64,000 bases of DNA from Stutzerimonas xanthomarina DSM 18231 (GCF_900129835.1 NZ_FQXA01000004.1:1-64000); one strand, 5' to 3'; shown: positions 16,469-27,702, counted from the first letter of the stretch. Program-made: numbers and translations. Notes: generated by a model not told the origin, from the sequence alone.

Positions 16469-16840
16469 ATGGCAACGATCAACCAGCTGGTACGCCAGCC
16501 GCGCAAACGCGTCGTCGAGAAAAGCGACGTCCCTGCGCTGCAGAACTGCCCGCAACGCCGTGGTGTTTGCACTCGCGTGTACACCACCACGCCAAAGAAA
16601 CCGAACTCTGCACTGCGTAAGGTATGCCGTGTTCGCCTGACCAACGGTTTTGAAGTCGCCTCGTACATCGGTGGTGAAGGTCATAACCTGCAAGAGCACA
16701 GCGTAGTGCTGATCCGCGGCGGTCGTGTAAAAGACCTTCCGGGTGTTCGCTACCACACCGTGCGCGGTTCGCTGGATACTTCCGGCGTCAAGGATCGTAA
16801 GCAGGGCCGCTCCAAGTACGGCGCCAAGCGTCCGAAGTAA
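16469..16840 (+). CDS. rpsL: 30S ribosomal protein S12
   Basis: 123 aa, usual length. Contains [11 protein letters not shown] with the lysine at the streptomycin site (around residue 43) and [11 protein letters not shown] with the second such lysine (around 88), both sensitive-type. S12 lies at the decoding centre and controls accuracy. First gene of the str operon rpsL-rpsG-fusA-tufA. Confidence 0.98.
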   Translation: MATINQLVRQPRKRVVEKSDVPALQNCPQRRGVCTRVYTTTPKKPNSALRKVCRVRLTNGFEVASYIGGEGHNLQEHSVVLIRGGRVKDLPGVRYHTVRGSLDTSGVKDRKQGRSKYGAKRPK

Positions 16841-16938
16841 TCAGTATTTCTATTTATTTGAGTCGATAAGAGTAAGGTCGGGCATGACGTCTTCGTTATT
16901 GTCCCGAGCTAACCTGAAGACCGTTTGAGGGCTTATCA

Positions 16939-17409
16939 ATGCCAAGACGTCGTGTAGCAGCCAAGCGCGAGATCCTTGACGATCCGAAATACGGAAGTCT
17001 GATCCTGGCCAAGTTCATGAACCACGTGATGGAGAGCGGTAAGAAAGCCGTCGCCGAGCGTATCGTTTATGGCGCGCTGGAGAAGGTCAAAGAACGCAAG
17101 AACACCGATCCCCTGGAAATCTTCGAAAAAGCACTCGACGCCATCGCTCCGCTGGTCGAAGTGAAGTCCCGCCGCGTAGGTGGTGCGACTTACCAGGTTC
17201 CGGTCGAGGTTCGTCCTTCTCGCCGTAATGCGCTGGCCATGCGTTGGCTGGTCGATGCTGCGCGCAAGCGTGGCGAAAAATCCATGGCCCTGCGTTTGGC
17301 GGGTGAGCTGTCGGATGCGTTTGAAGGCAAGGGCGCTGCTGTTAAGAAGCGTGAAGACGTGCATCGCATGGCTGAGGCCAACAAGGCGTTCTCGCACTAC
17401 CGTTTCTAA
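16939..17409 (+). CDS. rpsG: 30S ribosomal protein S7
   Basis: 156 aa, the common length. Starts [20 protein letters not shown]; the RNA-binding residues and the [16 protein letters not shown] stretch are typical. S7 nucleates assembly of the 30S head and, in E. coli, represses the str operon. The 98-bp gap after rpsL holds no clear signal. fusA follows after 30 bp. Confidence 0.98.
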   Translation: MPRRRVAAKREILDDPKYGSLILAKFMNHVMESGKKAVAERIVYGALEKVKERKNTDPLEIFEKALDAIAPLVEVKSRRVGGATYQVPVEVRPSRRNALAMRWLVDAARKRGEKSMALRLAGELSDAFEGKGAAVKKREDVHRMAEANKAFSHYRF

Positions 17410-17439
17410 TTCTGGCAACACTCAATTTGCGAGGGCTTT

Positions 17440-19569
17440 ATGGCTCGTAACACAGCAATTAACCGCTATCGTAACATTGGCATTTGTGCGCACGTTGATG
17501 CGGGCAAAACCACTACGACTGAGCGGATCCTGTTCTACACAGGTCTCAGCCATAAAATGGGTGAGGTGCACGACGGTGCGGCTACTACCGACTGGATGGT
17601 GCAGGAGCAGGAGCGTGGTATCACCATTACTTCAGCTGCTGTTACAACATTCTGGAAAGGTTCTGCCGGCCAGTACGACAACTACCGTGTGAACGTGATT
17701 GATACTCCCGGTCACGTTGACTTTACCATCGAAGTAGAGCGTTCGCTGCGTGTGCTCGACGGTGCTGTTGTGGTGTTCTGTGGTACTTCCGGTGTCGAAC
17801 CCCAGTCGGAGACCGTATGGCGTCAAGCCAACAAGTACGGCGTTCCGCGTGTTGTTTACGTAAACAAGATGGACCGTGCGGGAGCAAACTTCCTGCGTGT
17901 TGTCGGTCAGATCAAGAATCGCTTGGGTCACACTCCAGTGCCGATTCAATTGGCTATCGGTTCGGAAGATAACTTCCAGGGTCAGGTCGATCTGATCAAG
18001 ATGAAGGCTATCTACTGGAACGACGACGACAAAGGCACTACCTATCGCGAGGAAGAGATTCCTGCGGATATGCTGGAGCTCGCCGAAGAGTGGCGTTCCA
18101 ACATGATTGAGGCTGCCGCCGAGTCCAGCGAAGAGCTGATGAACAAGTATTTGGAAGGCGAAGAGCTGACCATTGACGAGATCAAGGCGGGGCTGCGTGC
18201 GCGCACCCTTGCCAACGAGATCGTTCCGGCTGTCTGTGGTTCGTCCTTCAAGAACAAGGGTGTTCCGCTGGTTCTCGATGCCGTTATCGAGTTCCTGCCG
18301 GCTCCGACGGAAATCCCTGCGATCAAAGGTATTCATCCGGATATCATCGACAAGCCGAAAGAAGAGCTCGTCGATGCTGACTATGACGAGCGCCATGCAG
18401 ACGATGATGAGCCGTTCTCGGCTCTAGCCTTCAAGATTGCTACCGATCCGTTCGTTGGTACCCTGACTTTCGTGCGTGTTTACTCGGGTGTCCTGAGTTC
18501 CGGCGACTCCGTGATCAATTCGGTCAAGGGTAAGAAGGAGCGCGTTGGTCGTATGGTGCAGATGCACGCCAACCAGCGTGAAGAAATCAAGGAAGTGCGT
18601 GCTGGCGATATCGCTGCTCTTATCGGCATGAAAGACGTGACCACAGGCGACACTCTGTGCAGCGCCGACAAGCCGATCATTCTTGAGCGTATGGACTTCC
18701 CGGAGCCGGTTATTTCGGTAGCGGTAGAGCCGAAAACCAAGGCTGACCAGGAAAAGATGGGTATTGCACTGGGCAAGCTTGCCCAAGAAGACCCTTCGTT
18801 CCGCGTCAAGACCGACGAGGAGACCGGCCAGACCATTATTTCCGGTATGGGCGAGTTGCACTTGGACATCCTCGTCGACCGTATGCGTCGTGAGTTCAAT
18901 GTCGAAGCCAACATTGGCAAGCCGCAGGTTTCCTACCGCGAGAAGATCACGAAGAACTGCGAAGTCGAAGGCAAGTTCGTTCGCCAGTCGGGTGGTCGTG
19001 GTCAGTTCGGCCATTGCTGGATTCGCTTTGCTCCGGCTGACGAAGGTCAGGAAGGTCTGATATTCGTGAACGAAGTAGTGGGTGGTGTGGTTCCTAAGGA
19101 ATACATTCCGGCCATCCAGAAGGGTATCGAGGAGCAGATGAAGAACGGTGTGGTTGCCGGCTATCCGCTCATCGGCCTGAAGGCTACCGTTTTCGATGGT
19201 TCCTACCATGACGTCGACTCCAACGAGATGGCGTTTAAGGTGGCGGCTTCCATGGCGACCAAGCAACTGGCCCAGAAGGGTGGCGGCGTTGTGCTTGAGC
19301 CGATCATGAAAGTAGAAGTGGTAACTCCTGAGGACTACATGGGCGACGTGATGGGTGACCTGAACCGTCGTCGCGGTCTGATCCAGGGGATGGAAGATAC
19401 AATCTCCGGTAAGGTGATTCGTGCCGAGGTTCCGCTGGGAGAGATGTTCGGTTATGCGACCGACGTGCGCTCTATGTCCCAGGGCCGTGCGAGCTACTCC
19501 ATGGAATTTTCCAAATACTCCGAGGCTCCGGCGAACATCGTCGAAGCTCTGGTTAAAAAACAAGGTTGA
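17440..19569 (+). CDS. fusA: Elongation factor G
   Basis: 709 aa, usual for EF-G. The P-loop AHVDAGKTT is at ~17-25, DTPGHVDF at ~88-95 and NKMDRAGA at ~142-149; domains II-V follow with DVKFxDGSYH-like [11 protein letters not shown] near 590. It drives translocation and, with RRF, ribosome recycling. GAGGG lies 8 bases before the ATG. It sits between rpsG and tufA, which marks it as the main housekeeping copy. Confidence 0.98.
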   Translation: MARNTAINRYRNIGICAHVDAGKTTTTERILFYTGLSHKMGEVHDGAATTDWMVQEQERGITITSAAVTTFWKGSAGQYDNYRVNVIDTPGHVDFTIEVERSLRVLDGAVVVFCGTSGVEPQSETVWRQANKYGVPRVVYVNKMDRAGANFLRVVGQIKNRLGHTPVPIQLAIGSEDNFQGQVDLIKMKAIYWNDDDKGTTYREEEIPADMLELAEEWRSNMIEAAAESSEELMNKYLEGEELTIDEIKAGLRARTLANEIVPAVCGSSFKNKGVPLVLDAVIEFLPAPTEIPAIKGIHPDIIDKPKEELVDADYDERHADDDEPFSALAFKIATDPFVGTLTFVRVYSGVLSSGDSVINSVKGKKERVGRMVQMHANQREEIKEVRAGDIAALIGMKDVTTGDTLCSADKPIILERMDFPEPVISVAVEPKTKADQEKMGIALGKLAQEDPSFRVKTDEETGQTIISGMGELHLDILVDRMRREFNVEANIGKPQVSYREKITKNCEVEGKFVRQSGGRGQFGHCWIRFAPADEGQEGLIFVNEVVGGVVPKEYIPAIQKGIEEQMKNGVVAGYPLIGLKATVFDGSYHDVDSNEMAFKVAASMATKQLAQKGGGVVLEPIMKVEVVTPEDYMGDVMGDLNRRRGLIQGMEDTISGKVIRAEVPLGEMFGYATDVRSMSQGRASYSMEFSKYSEAPANIVEALVKKQG

Positions 19570-19599
19570 TTCAGCCCTTTAAGTAAGAGGTTTACTGTC

Positions 19600-20793
19600 G
19601 TGGCTAAAGAAAAATTCGAACGTAACAAACCGCACCTGAACGTCGGTACCATTGGTCACGTCGACCATGGCAAGACCACGCTCACCGCAGCGCTGACCAA
19701 GGTCTGTGCTGAGACTTGGGGCGGCTCTGCGCGTGACTTCTCGCAGATCGACAACGCGCCGGAAGAGAAGGCTCGTGGCATCACCATCAACACCTCCCAC
19801 GTTGAATATGATTCCTCGATTCGCCACTACGCCCACGTTGACTGCCCGGGTCACGCTGACTATGTGAAGAACATGATCACCGGTGCTGCGCAGATGGACG
19901 GCGCGATCCTGGTTTGCTCCGCTGCTGACGGCCCGATGCCGCAGACTCGCGAGCACATCCTGCTGTCCCGCCAGGTTGGTGTTCCTTACATCGTGGTCTT
20001 CCTGAACAAGGCAGACATGGTGGATGACGCCGAGCTGCTGGAACTGGTTGAGATGGAAGTGCGTGACCTGCTGTCGACCTACGACTTCCCAGGTGACGAC
20101 ACGCCGATCATCATCGGCTCCGCACTAATGGCGTTGAACGGTCAGGACGACAACGAGATGGGCGTATCGGCCGTGCGTAAGCTGGTCGAGACACTGGATA
20201 GCTACATTCCGGAGCCTGAGCGCGCCATCGACAAGCCGTTCCTGATGCCGATCGAAGACGTGTTCTCGATCTCCGGTCGCGGTACCGTTGTGACGGGTCG
20301 TGTTGAGCGCGGCATCGTCAAGGTTCAGGAAGAAATCGAGATCGTGGGTATCCGCGATACGACCAAAACTACCTGCACTGGCGTTGAAATGTTCCGCAAG
20401 CTGCTCGACGAAGGTCGTGCTGGTGAGAACGTTGGTGTGCTGTTGCGTGGCACCAAGCGTGATGATGTCGAGCGTGGTCAGGTTCTGGCCAAGCCGGGCA
20501 CCATCAAGCCGCACACCAAGTTCGAAGGCGAAGTCTACGTACTGAGCAAGGAAGAAGGCGGTCGCCACACTCCGTTCTTCAAAGGCTACCGTCCGCAGTT
20601 CTACTTCCGCACCACTGACGTGACCGGTAACTGCGAACTGCCGGAAGGCGTCGAGATGGTAATGCCGGGCGACAACATCAAGATGGTTGTCACCCTGATC
20701 GCTCCGATCGCCATGGAAGATGGTCTGCGCTTCGCGATTCGCGAAGGTGGCCGTACCGTTGGTGCCGGCGTGGTTGCCAAGATCATCGAATAA
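19600..20793 (+). CDS. tufA: Elongation factor Tu, copy A
   Basis: 397 aa, protein identical to the tufB product at 3101. It starts with GTG at 19600, after AAGAGG, while tufB uses ATG. Nucleotide differences from tufB are few (seen at 20385, 20436, 20610, 20695 and 20778, all synonymous), and the first ~780 bp of the coding region are identical after the start codon. It ends the str operon; a strong terminator follows 14 bp later. Confidence 0.98.
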   Translation: MAKEKFERNKPHLNVGTIGHVDHGKTTLTAALTKVCAETWGGSARDFSQIDNAPEEKARGITINTSHVEYDSSIRHYAHVDCPGHADYVKNMITGAAQMDGAILVCSAADGPMPQTREHILLSRQVGVPYIVVFLNKADMVDDAELLELVEMEVRDLLSTYDFPGDDTPIIIGSALMALNGQDDNEMGVSAVRKLVETLDSYIPEPERAIDKPFLMPIEDVFSISGRGTVVTGRVERGIVKVQEEIEIVGIRDTTKTTCTGVEMFRKLLDEGRAGENVGVLLRGTKRDDVERGQVLAKPGTIKPHTKFEGEVYVLSKEEGGRHTPFFKGYRPQFYFRTTDVTGNCELPEGVEMVMPGDNIKMVVTLIAPIAMEDGLRFAIREGGRTVGAGVVAKIIE

Positions 20794-20807
20794 TCGTTCG
20801 GTGTCGG

Positions 20808-20832
20808 AAAGGGCCCTTCGGGGCCCTTTTTC
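20808..20832 (+). terminator. Rho-independent terminator of the str operon
   Basis: Stem AAAGGGCCC (20808-20816) with GGGCCCTTT (20821-20829), stable TTCG tetraloop, then TTTC. It separates the str operon from the S10 promoter only ~17 bp downstream. Confidence 0.92.
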
Positions 20833-20848
20833 TATTGCTGATCATTTA

Positions 20849-20877
20849 TTGACACCCTCTGGACGCCTCCGTACAAT
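20849..20877 (+). promoter_or_regulatory. Sigma70 promoter of the S10 operon
   Basis: A consensus -35 TTGACA (20849-20854), a 17-bp spacer and -10 TACAAT (20872-20877), one base from consensus. The expected start is near 20884, leaving a leader of only ~58 nt before rpsJ. Confidence 0.8.
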
Positions 20878-20941
20878 TGCGCCTCCTTTTACCGGGCGTA
20901 TTGCGTTTGGTAGGGATGGCTAATTGGAGTCTGAGGTCAAA

Positions 20942-21253
20942 ATGCAAAATCAACAAATCCGTATTCGGTTGAAGGCTTTTGACCATCGCCTGATCGATCA
21001 ATCAACCCAGGAAATCGTGGAAACCGCGAAACGTACTGGTGCTCAGGTGCGTGGTCCGATTCCACTGCCGACCCGCAAAGAGCGGTTCACCGTTCTGGTT
21101 TCTCCGCACGTCAACAAGGACGCGCGCGACCAGTACGAGATCCGTACTCATAAGCGTGTGCTGGACATTGTTCAGCCAACCGACAAAACCGTCGATGCGC
21201 TGATGAAGCTTGATCTTGCGGCTGGCGTGGAAGTGCAGATCAGCCTCGGCTAA
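20942..21253 (+). CDS. rpsJ: 30S ribosomal protein S10
   Basis: 103 aa, exactly the common length when started at the ATG at 20942 ([19 protein letters not shown]). An in-frame TTG lies 18 bases upstream, but it has no family support and would place GAGG within the coding part. S10 is a 30S head protein and, as NusE, part of antitermination complexes that also contact NusG. First gene of the S10 operon. Confidence 0.98.
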
Positions 21254-21334
21254 AACCTGGAGTTTTAGTCGTGTAACGCTCTGAAATGGGCGGCCATAGC
21301 GGGTGAAAGCCCCGTACACTCAAGAGGTTACAAC

Positions 21335-21970
21335 ATGACTATTGGTGTAGTCGGTCGTAAATGCGGCATGACCCGCGTTTTCACCGAAGATGGTGTCTCT
21401 ATTCCGGTTACGGTCATTGAGATCGAGCCGAATCGCGTCACTCAGTTCAAGAATGAAGAAAGCGATGGCTATCGCGCCGTGCAGGTTACTGTCGGTGAGC
21501 GCCGCGCATCCCGTGTTACCAAGGCTCAGGCTGGTCACTTCGCCAAGGCGAATGTAGCGGCCGGTCGTGGTGTCTGGGAATTCCGCCTCGATGGCGAGGA
21601 GTTCCAGGTCGGTGACCAGATCAAGGCCGAGATCTTCCAGGCTGGACAGATGGTGGATGTCACCGGTCAGTCCAAGGGTAAAGGCTTTGCCGGTACCATC
21701 AAGCGCTGGAATTTCCGTGGTCAGGACAATACTCACGGTAACTCCGTATCCCACCGCGTCCCGGGCTCAATTGGCCAATGCCAGACTCCAGGCCGTGTTT
21801 TCAAGGGCAAGAAGATGTCTGGGCACATGGGCGCCGAGCGCGTAACCGTGCAGTCCCTGGAAATCGTGCGTGTCGATGCCGAGCGTAACCTGCTGTTGGT
21901 CAAGGGTGCAGTGCCCGGCGCCACGGGTGGTGACGTTGTCGTGCGTCCGGCCGCCAAGGCTCGCGGGTAA
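21335..21970 (+). CDS. rplC: 50S ribosomal protein L3
   Basis: 211 aa, usual length. Starts [16 protein letters not shown]; the long extension reaching the peptidyl-transferase centre includes [23 protein letters not shown] (residue ~145 on). One of the first proteins in 50S assembly. The 81-bp gap after rpsJ ends in AAGAGG before the ATG. Confidence 0.98.
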   Translation: MTIGVVGRKCGMTRVFTEDGVSIPVTVIEIEPNRVTQFKNEESDGYRAVQVTVGERRASRVTKAQAGHFAKANVAAGRGVWEFRLDGEEFQVGDQIKAEIFQAGQMVDVTGQSKGKGFAGTIKRWNFRGQDNTHGNSVSHRVPGSIGQCQTPGRVFKGKKMSGHMGAERVTVQSLEIVRVDAERNLLLVKGAVPGATGGDVVVRPAAKARG

Positions 21971-21982
21971 GGGGGAGTTCAC

Positions 21983-22585
21983 ATGCAATTGAATGTAAAT
22001 GGCGCACAGGCCATCGAAGTCTCCGAGCAAACCTTTGGTGGTGAGTTCAACGAGACGCTGGTGCACCAGGCTGTCGTCGCCTATATGGCCGGCGGTCGTC
22101 AGGGCAGCAAGCAGCAGAAGACTCGCTCCGATGTCTCGGGTGGCGGTAAGCGTCCCTGGCGTCAAAAAGGTACTGGCCGCGCTCGAGCGGGTACCTCGCG
22201 TGGTCCGATCTGGCGTGGCGGTGGCGTAACCTTCGCTGCTCGTCCGCAGAACCATGAGCAGAAGCTCAACAAGAAGATGTACCGCGCAGCGCTGCGTTCC
22301 ATTCTTTCCGAGCTGGTTCGTTCCGAACGTATGGTCGTCGTTGAAGATTTCATCGTCGACAGCCCCAAGACCAAGCTGCTTGCTAACAAGCTGACTGGTA
22401 TGGGTCTGAGCGACGTACTGATCGTTTCCGATGCTGTCGATCAGAACCTGTATCTGGCGGCCCGCAACCTGCCGCACGTCGATGTTCGTGACGTCCAGGG
22501 TTCTGATCCCGTCAGCCTGATCGCCTATGACAAGGTGTTGATCACCGTGTCGGCTGTGAAGAAATTCGAGGAGCTGCTGGGATGA
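21983..22585 (+). CDS. rplD: 50S ribosomal protein L4
   Basis: 200 aa, usual length. The conserved exit-tunnel loop is at ~45-95 ([25 protein letters not shown] region, [14 protein letters not shown]). In E. coli L4 also represses the S10 operon by binding its leader; the short leader here makes the same mechanism unlikely. The stop overlaps the rplW start (ATGA). Confidence 0.98.
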   Translation: MQLNVNGAQAIEVSEQTFGGEFNETLVHQAVVAYMAGGRQGSKQQKTRSDVSGGGKRPWRQKGTGRARAGTSRGPIWRGGGVTFAARPQNHEQKLNKKMYRAALRSILSELVRSERMVVVEDFIVDSPKTKLLANKLTGMGLSDVLIVSDAVDQNLYLAARNLPHVDVRDVQGSDPVSLIAYDKVLITVSAVKKFEELLG

Positions 22586-22881
22586 ACCAGGAACGCGTAT
22601 TCAAAGTCCTGCTTGGTCCGCACGTCTCCGAGAAGGCAACCATGTTGGCTGACAGCAAGAGTCAGTTCGTTTTCAAGGTTGCTACTGATGCAACCAAGCT
22701 GGAAATCAAGAAGGCCGTCGAAAGCCTGTTCAACGTGAAGGTCGCCAAGGTCAGTACCCTGAATGTTCAGGGTAAGACCAAGCGCACCGCTCGCGGTCTG
22801 GGCAAGCGTAACGACTGGAAGAAGGCGTACATCGCCCTTCAGCCGGGCCAGGATCTCGATTTCTCCGGCAACGCTGAGTAA
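22582..22881 (+). CDS. rplW: 50S ribosomal protein L23
   Basis: 99 aa, usual length. Motifs [15 protein letters not shown] near the N terminus and [20 protein letters not shown] [18 protein letters not shown] at ~54-71. L23 lies at the tunnel exit and docks trigger factor and SRP. Start codon overlaps the end of rplD by 4 bp. Confidence 0.98.
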   Translation: MNQERVFKVLLGPHVSEKATMLADSKSQFVFKVATDATKLEIKKAVESLFNVKVAKVSTLNVQGKTKRTARGLGKRNDWKKAYIALQPGQDLDFSGNAE

Positions 22882-22895
22882 GGAAGGGGTGCATC

Positions 22896-23717
22896 ATGGC
22901 AATCGTTAAATGCAAACCGACTTCCGCGGGCCGCCGTTTCGTGGTCAAGGTAGTCAATCAGGAGCTGCACAAAGGCGCTCCTTATGCTCCGCTGCTCGAG
23001 AAGAAGTCGAAGTCTGGTGGTCGTAACAACAACGGCCGTATCACCACGCGTCACATCGGTGGTGGTCATAAGCAGCATTATCGTCTGGTCGATTTTCGTC
23101 GCAACAAGGATGGCATTCCAGCCGTCGTTGAGCGCGTTGAATACGACCCGAACCGTACTGCACACATCGCGCTGCTGAAGTACGCGGACGGGGAGCGTCG
23201 CTACATCATTGCACCCAAGGGTGTAACTGCTGGCGATCAGCTGCTCTCTGGCGTCAATGCGCCAATCAAGGCTGGTAACAGCCTGCCGCTGCGTAACATT
23301 CCGCTGGGTTCGACCGTTCACGGTGTTGAGCTCAAGCCGGGTAAAGGTGCTCAGATTGCGCGTTCGGCTGGTGCTTCGGCTCAGCTGGTTGCTCGTGAAG
23401 GTGCCTATGTGACTCTGCGTCTTCGCTCCGGCGAGATGCGCAAGGTGCTGGCGGAATGCCGTGCGACCCTGGGTGAAGTCTCGAACTCCGAGCATAGCCT
23501 GCGTTCGCTGGGTAAAGCCGGTGCCAAGCGCTGGCGCGGTGTTCGCCCGACCGTTCGCGGTGTGGCAATGAACCCGGTCGATCACCCCCACGGTGGTGGT
23601 GAGGGTCGTACCTCCGGTGGTCGTCATCCGGTGTCGCCATGGGGCTTCCCAACCAAGGGCGCGAAGACTCGCTCTAACAAGCGCACCGATAACATGATCG
23701 TCCGTCGTCGCAAGTAA
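22896..23717 (+). CDS. rplB: 50S ribosomal protein L2
   Basis: 273 aa, usual length. The C-terminal [13 protein letters not shown] motif (~222-234), with the histidine needed near the peptidyl-transferase centre, is intact. It is a primary 23S rRNA binder and needed for subunit joining. GGAAGGGG precedes the ATG. Confidence 0.99.
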   Translation: MAIVKCKPTSAGRRFVVKVVNQELHKGAPYAPLLEKKSKSGGRNNNGRITTRHIGGGHKQHYRLVDFRRNKDGIPAVVERVEYDPNRTAHIALLKYADGERRYIIAPKGVTAGDQLLSGVNAPIKAGNSLPLRNIPLGSTVHGVELKPGKGAQIARSAGASAQLVAREGAYVTLRLRSGEMRKVLAECRATLGEVSNSEHSLRSLGKAGAKRWRGVRPTVRGVAMNPVDHPHGGGEGRTSGGRHPVSPWGFPTKGAKTRSNKRTDNMIVRRRK

Positions 23718-23733
23718 CTAGAGGGATACGACA

Positions 23734-24009
23734 GTGCCGCGTTCTCTGAAAAAAGGTCCTTTTATCGATCTTCACCTATTGAAGAAGGTCGAAGTGGCGA
23801 TGGAAAAGAATGATCGCAAGCCGGTTAAAACCTGGTCGCGTCGTTCGATGATCCTGCCGCAAATGGTCGGTCTGACCATCGCTGTGCATAACGGCCGTCA
23901 ACATGTCCCCGTTCTTGTGAACGAAGATATGGTCGGCCACAAACTCGGCGAGTTCGCTGGTACCCGCACTTATCGCGGGCACGTAGCGGACAAGAAAGGC
24001 AAGCGCTAA
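23734..24009 (+). CDS. rpsS: 30S ribosomal protein S19
   Basis: 91 aa, usual length. GTG start at 23734 gives the family N terminus [20 protein letters not shown]. The [22 protein letters not shown] part binds 16S rRNA in the 30S head with S13. Lies 16 bp after rplB. Confidence 0.98.
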   Translation: MPRSLKKGPFIDLHLLKKVEVAMEKNDRKPVKTWSRRSMILPQMVGLTIAVHNGRQHVPVLVNEDMVGHKLGEFAGTRTYRGHVADKKGKR

Positions 24010-24022
24010 GGGGTAAGGAAAG

Positions 24023-24355
24023 ATGGAAGTAGCCGCTAAGTTGTCGGGCGCTCGCATCTCCGCCCAGAAAGCCCGCCTGGTCGCCGACCAGATCCGCGGG
24101 AAGAAGGTGGGCGAAGCGCTCAACCTGCTGGCTTTCAGCAGTAAGAAAGCCGCCGAGATCATGAAGAAAGTGCTGGAGTCGGCTGTAGCCAACGCCGAGC
24201 ACAACGAAGGCGCTGACGTAGACGACCTTAAGGTCTCTACCGTCTTCGTCAACGAGGGGCGTTCGCTTAAGCGCATCATGCCGCGTGCCAAAGGCCGCGC
24301 TGATCGCATCGTCAAGCGGTCTTGCCATATCACTGTCAAGGTTGCGGACAAGTAA
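24023..24355 (+). CDS. rplV: 50S ribosomal protein L22
   Basis: 110 aa, usual length. Core motif [21 protein letters not shown] near the N terminus and the beta-hairpin [14 protein letters not shown] (~83-96) that lines the exit tunnel and contacts macrolides. The hairpin appears normal. Confidence 0.98.
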
Positions 24356-24368
24356 CGGAGTCGATCAG

Positions 24369-25055
24369 ATGGGTCAGAAAGTACATCCCACTGGCATTCG
24401 CCTGGGAATCGTCAAGGAGCACACCTCCGTCTGGTACGCAGACGGACGTACGTACGCCGATTATCTGCTTGCAGATCTGAATGTGCGTGAGTACCTCCAA
24501 GACAAATTAAAAAGCGCGTCCGTAAGCCGTATCGATATCCATCGCCCGGCTCAAACCGCACGCATCACTATCCATACCGCTCGTCCCGGCATCGTGATCG
24601 GAAAGAAGGGTGAGGATGTTGAGAAGCTGCGTCAGGACCTGACCAAGAAAATGGGTGTGCCGGTGCACATCAACATCGAAGAAATCCGCAAGCCGGAACT
24701 CGATGCAATGCTGGTAGCACAGAACGTCGCTCAGCAGCTGGAGCGTCGCGTAATGTTCCGTCGCGCCATGAAGCGCGCCGTACAGAACGCGATCCGCATT
24801 GGTGCCAAGGGCATCAAGATCCAGGTGAGCGGTCGTCTGGGTGGGGCTGAAATCGCCCGTACGGAATGGTATCGGGAAGGTCGTGTGCCGCTGCACACCC
24901 TGCGTGCCGATATCGACTACAACACCTACGAAGCACACACCACTTACGGTGTGATCGGCGTCAAGGTTTGGATCTTCAAAGGCGAAGTTATCGGTGGTCG
25001 CCATGAAGAACTGAAGCCGCAAGCGCCTGCGCCTCGTAAAAAAGCTGCCAAGTAA
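24369..25055 (+). CDS. rpsC: 30S ribosomal protein S3
   Basis: 228 aa from the ATG at 24369 ([13 protein letters not shown]). The open frame runs upstream to 24285 inside rplV, but the family start and normal length fix this ATG. A KH domain with [11 protein letters not shown] lies at ~80-90. S3 forms part of the mRNA entry site. It precedes rplP by 12 bp. Confidence 0.98.
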   Translation: MGQKVHPTGIRLGIVKEHTSVWYADGRTYADYLLADLNVREYLQDKLKSASVSRIDIHRPAQTARITIHTARPGIVIGKKGEDVEKLRQDLTKKMGVPVHINIEEIRKPELDAMLVAQNVAQQLERRVMFRRAMKRAVQNAIRIGAKGIKIQVSGRLGGAEIARTEWYREGRVPLHTLRADIDYNTYEAHTTYGVIGVKVWIFKGEVIGGRHEELKPQAPAPRKKAAK

Positions 25056-25067
25056 GGAGTACGCCAA

Positions 25068-25481
25068 ATGTTGCAACCAAAGCGTACAAAATTCCGCAAG
25101 CAGATGACCGGTCACAACCGTGGCCTGGCTCAGCGCGGTAGCAAAGTCAGCTTCGGCGAGTTCGCTCTGAAGTCTGTCGCTCGCGGTCGTTTGACTGCGC
25201 GTCAGATCGAGTCCGCACGTCGTGCGTTGACTCGTCACGTAAAACGTGGCGGCAAGATCTGGATCCGCGTGTTCCCCGACAAACCTATATCCAAGAAGCC
25301 GCTTGAAGTGCGGATGGGTAAAGGTAAGGGTAACGTCGAGTACTGGGTAGCCCAGATTCAGCCGGGCAAGGTGCTCTACGAGATCGAGGGTGTTTCCGAA
25401 GAGCTGGCGCGTGAGGCATTCGCCCTGGCTGCTGCAAAGCTGCCGCTCGCCACCTCCTTTGTTAAGCGGACGGTGATGTGA
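25068..25481 (+). CDS. rplP: 50S ribosomal protein L16
   Basis: 137 aa, usual length. Starts [20 protein letters not shown]16 organises the A-site side of the peptidyl-transferase centre; the arginine of the [12 protein letters not shown] region is a known hydroxylation area in relatives. Its stop overlaps the rpmC start by one base (TGATG). Confidence 0.98.
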
Positions 25482-25672
25482 TGAAAGCGAATGAACTTCG
25501 TGAAAAATCCGCTCAGCAGCTGAACGAGCAACTGCTCGAGTTGTTGCGCGACCAGTTCAATCTGCGTATGCAGAAAGCAACTGGCCAGTTGGGGCAGTCG
25601 CACCTGCTCTCGCAAGTCAAGCGCGACATCGCTCGCGTCAAGACTGTGCTCAACCAGCAGGCAGGTAAGTGA
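25481..25672 (+). CDS. rpmC: 50S ribosomal protein L29
   Basis: 63 aa, normal for the family, when started at the ATG at 25481 ([14 protein letters not shown]), which shares its first base with the rplP stop. A two-helix protein near the tunnel exit; motif [12 protein letters not shown] is typical. rpsQ follows after 2 bp. Confidence 0.97.
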   Translation: MKANELREKSAQQLNEQLLELLRDQFNLRMQKATGQLGQSHLLSQVKRDIARVKTVLNQQAGK

Positions 25673-25674
25673 TC

Positions 25675-25941
25675 ATGGCTGAAGTTGAAAAGACTGTCCG
25701 CACGCTGACTGGCCGCGTCGTCAGCGACAAGATGGACAAAAGCATCACCGTTCTGATCGAGCGTCGCGTCAAGCACCCGATCTACGGTAAATACGTTAAG
25801 CGTTCGACCAAACTGCACGCTCACGATGAAACCAACCAGTGCCGTATCGGTGACAAGGTCACGATTCGCGAGACTCGTCCTTTGGCGAAGACCAAGTGCT
25901 GGATGTTGGTTGATGTCGTTGAACGTGCCGTCGAAGTCTAA
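25675..25941 (+). CDS. rpsQ: 30S ribosomal protein S17
   Basis: 88 aa from the ATG at 25675 ([23 protein letters not shown]). OB-fold primary 16S rRNA binder; the [18 protein letters not shown] motif is typical. It is separated from rpmC by 2 bp. Confidence 0.97.
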   Translation: MAEVEKTVRTLTGRVVSDKMDKSITVLIERRVKHPIYGKYVKRSTKLHAHDETNQCRIGDKVTIRETRPLAKTKCWMLVDVVERAVEV

Positions 25942-25964
25942 GGGCTAGGGGTCGGAGAAATTAT

Positions 25965-26333
25965 ATGATTCAGACTCAATCAATGCTCGATGTGGCGGAT
26001 AACAGTGGCGCTCGTCGCGTCATGTGTATCAAGGTCCTCGGCGGTTCGCACCGCCGTTACGCCGGCATCGGCGACATCATCAAGGTTACCGTCAAGGAAG
26101 CGATTCCTCGTGGCAAGGTCAAGAAAGGCCAGGTAATGACTGCAGTCGTAGTCCGTACCCGTCACGGTGTTCGTCGTCCCGACGGCTCTATCATTCGCTT
26201 CGATGGCAATGCTGCTGTTCTGCTGAACAACAAGCAAGAGCCAATTGGCACCCGTATTTTTGGGCCGGTGACGCGTGAACTTCGTTCCGAGAAGTTCATG
26301 AAGATCGTCTCGCTCGCGCCTGAAGTGCTGTAA
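25965..26333 (+). CDS. rplN: 50S ribosomal protein L14
   Basis: 122 aa, usual length. Starts [27 protein letters not shown]. Forms an intersubunit bridge with 16S helix 14 next to L19. In the spc operon it follows rpsQ by 23 bp. Confidence 0.98.
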   Translation: MIQTQSMLDVADNSGARRVMCIKVLGGSHRRYAGIGDIIKVTVKEAIPRGKVKKGQVMTAVVVRTRHGVRRPDGSIIRFDGNAAVLLNNKQEPIGTRIFGPVTRELRSEKFMKIVSLAPEVL

Positions 26334-26344
26334 GGAGAAGCCGC

Positions 26345-26659
26345 ATGCAAAAGATTCGTCGCAACGACGAGATCATCGTCATCGCCGGCAAAGACAAGGG
26401 CAAGCGCGGTAAGGTGCTCCGGGTTCTCGCTGATGACCGTCTGGTCGTCGGTGGTATCAACCTGGTGAAGCGTCATACCAAGCCGAACCCGATGTCGGGC
26501 GTTCAGGGCGGTATCGTCGAGAAAGAGGCGCCATTGCACGCCTCTAACGTCGCTATTTTCAATGGCGAAACCAACAAAGCTGACCGCGTTGGGTTCAAGG
26601 TTGAAGACGGCAAGAAAATTCGTGTCTTCAAGTCGACCCAAAAGCCGGTTGAAGCTTGA
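26345..26659 (+). CDS. rplX: 50S ribosomal protein L24
   Basis: 104 aa, usual length. The KOW motif lies at ~8-35 ([19 protein letters not shown]). An assembly initiator protein at the tunnel exit. AAGGAG before the ATG. Confidence 0.98.
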   Translation: MQKIRRNDEIIVIAGKDKGKRGKVLRVLADDRLVVGGINLVKRHTKPNPMSGVQGGIVEKEAPLHASNVAIFNGETNKADRVGFKVEDGKKIRVFKSTQKPVEA

Positions 26660-26678
26660 GACTGCTAGGTAGATAACC

Positions 26679-27218
26679 ATGGCACGACTAAAAGAAGTTT
26701 ATCGGAAGCAGATCGCTCCCAAGCTGAAAGAAGAACTTCAGCTTGGCAACGTGATGGAAGTTCCGCGCATTACCAAGATCACCTTGAACATGGGTATCGG
26801 CGAAGCTATCGGTGATAAGAAAATCATCGACAATGCTGTTGCCGATCTTGAAAAAATCACCGGCCAGAAGGTTGTCGTGACTCACGCTCGCAAGTCTATC
26901 GCTGGCTTCAAGGTCCGCGAAGGCTGGCCGATCGGTGTCAAGGTGACCCTGCGTAGTGATCGGATGTACGAATTCCTGGATCGCCTGTTGTCGATCTCCC
27001 TGCCTCGGGTTCGCGACTTCCGCGGCCTGAATGCCAAGTCGTTCGACGGCCGTGGCAATTACAGCATGGGCGTGAAAGAGCAGATCATTTTCCCGGAAAT
27101 CGATTACGACAAGATCGATGCCCTGCGTGGTCTGGACATCACTCTGACCACTACTGCTCGGACGGATGAAGAGGGTCGCGCGCTGCTGCGTGCATTCAAC
27201 TTCCCGTTCCGTAACTGA
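26679..27218 (+). CDS. rplE: 50S ribosomal protein L5
   Basis: 179 aa, usual length. Motifs [14 protein letters not shown] and [14 protein letters not shown] [17 protein letters not shown]. Binds 5S rRNA in the central protuberance. In E. coli the S8 repressor target overlaps the start of this gene; I did not find an obvious copy by eye. Confidence 0.98.
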   Translation: MARLKEVYRKQIAPKLKEELQLGNVMEVPRITKITLNMGIGEAIGDKKIIDNAVADLEKITGQKVVVTHARKSIAGFKVREGWPIGVKVTLRSDRMYEFLDRLLSISLPRVRDFRGLNAKSFDGRGNYSMGVKEQIIFPEIDYDKIDALRGLDITLTTTARTDEEGRALLRAFNFPFRN

Positions 27219-27231
27219 TTGGAGTAGGCAC

Positions 27232-27537
27232 ATGGCTAAGCAAAGCATGAAGAACCGCGAGCTGAAGCGTCAGCAAACGGTTGCCAAGTACGCCCAGAAG
27301 CGTGCCGCATTGAAAGCAACCATCGCTAATCCGGAGACTACTCCGGAGGCGCGTTGGGAAGCTCAGGTGGCTCTGCAGAAGCAGCCTCGTGATGCAAGCG
27401 CTTCGCGCCTGCGTAACCGCTGCCGCCTGACTGGCCGTCCGCACGGTGTTTATCGCAAGTTCGGTCTTTCGCGTAACATGCTGCGTCAGGCCGCCATGCG
27501 TGGCGACGTACCGGGTCTGGTTAAAGCCAGCTGGTAA
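27232..27537 (+). CDS. rpsN: 30S ribosomal protein S14, zinc-free form
   Basis: 101 aa from the ATG at 27232 ([15 protein letters not shown]), the long E. coli-type form. The CxxC pairs of zinc-binding S14 are absent ([17 protein letters not shown] holds one Cys), so it does not need zinc. The frame is open to 27166 inside rplE but this ATG follows GGAG and fits the family. Confidence 0.97.
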   Translation: MAKQSMKNRELKRQQTVAKYAQKRAALKATIANPETTPEARWEAQVALQKQPRDASASRLRNRCRLTGRPHGVYRKFGLSRNMLRQAAMRGDVPGLVKASW

Positions 27538-27577
27538 GAATGGTAGCCCGGCGTTCGTGTCGGGCTCACTGTTTCCA

Positions 27578-27602
27578 AATCAAGCCCCTATGGGGCTTGA
27601 TT
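27578..27602 (+). terminator. Strong hairpin between rpsN and rpsH
   Basis: Perfect 11-bp stem AATCAAGCCCC (27578-27588) with GGGGCTTGATT (27592-27602), loop TAT, followed by CGTTTCTG. The T-run is poor, so termination may be weak; it could also be an RNA-processing or protein-binding element within the spc mRNA. Confidence 0.45.
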
Positions 27603-27678
27603 CGTTTCTGGACTATCTCTAGAATGTCCGGCTCGCCCGAGCCACGCCTTCGGCGTTTGCTCTTCTAGCAGGCGACAC

Positions 27679-27702
27679 GAGCCCTCGCGGGCTTATTTTT
27701 TT
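27679..27702 (+). terminator. Terminator-like hairpin just before rpsH
   Basis: Stem GAGCCC (27679-27684) with GGGCTT (27689-27694), loop TCGC, then ATTTTTTT (27695-27702). It ends only ~5 bp before the rpsH ribosome site (AGGAG, 27708-27712). It splits the S10-spc block at the rpsN-rpsH border. Confidence 0.6.
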
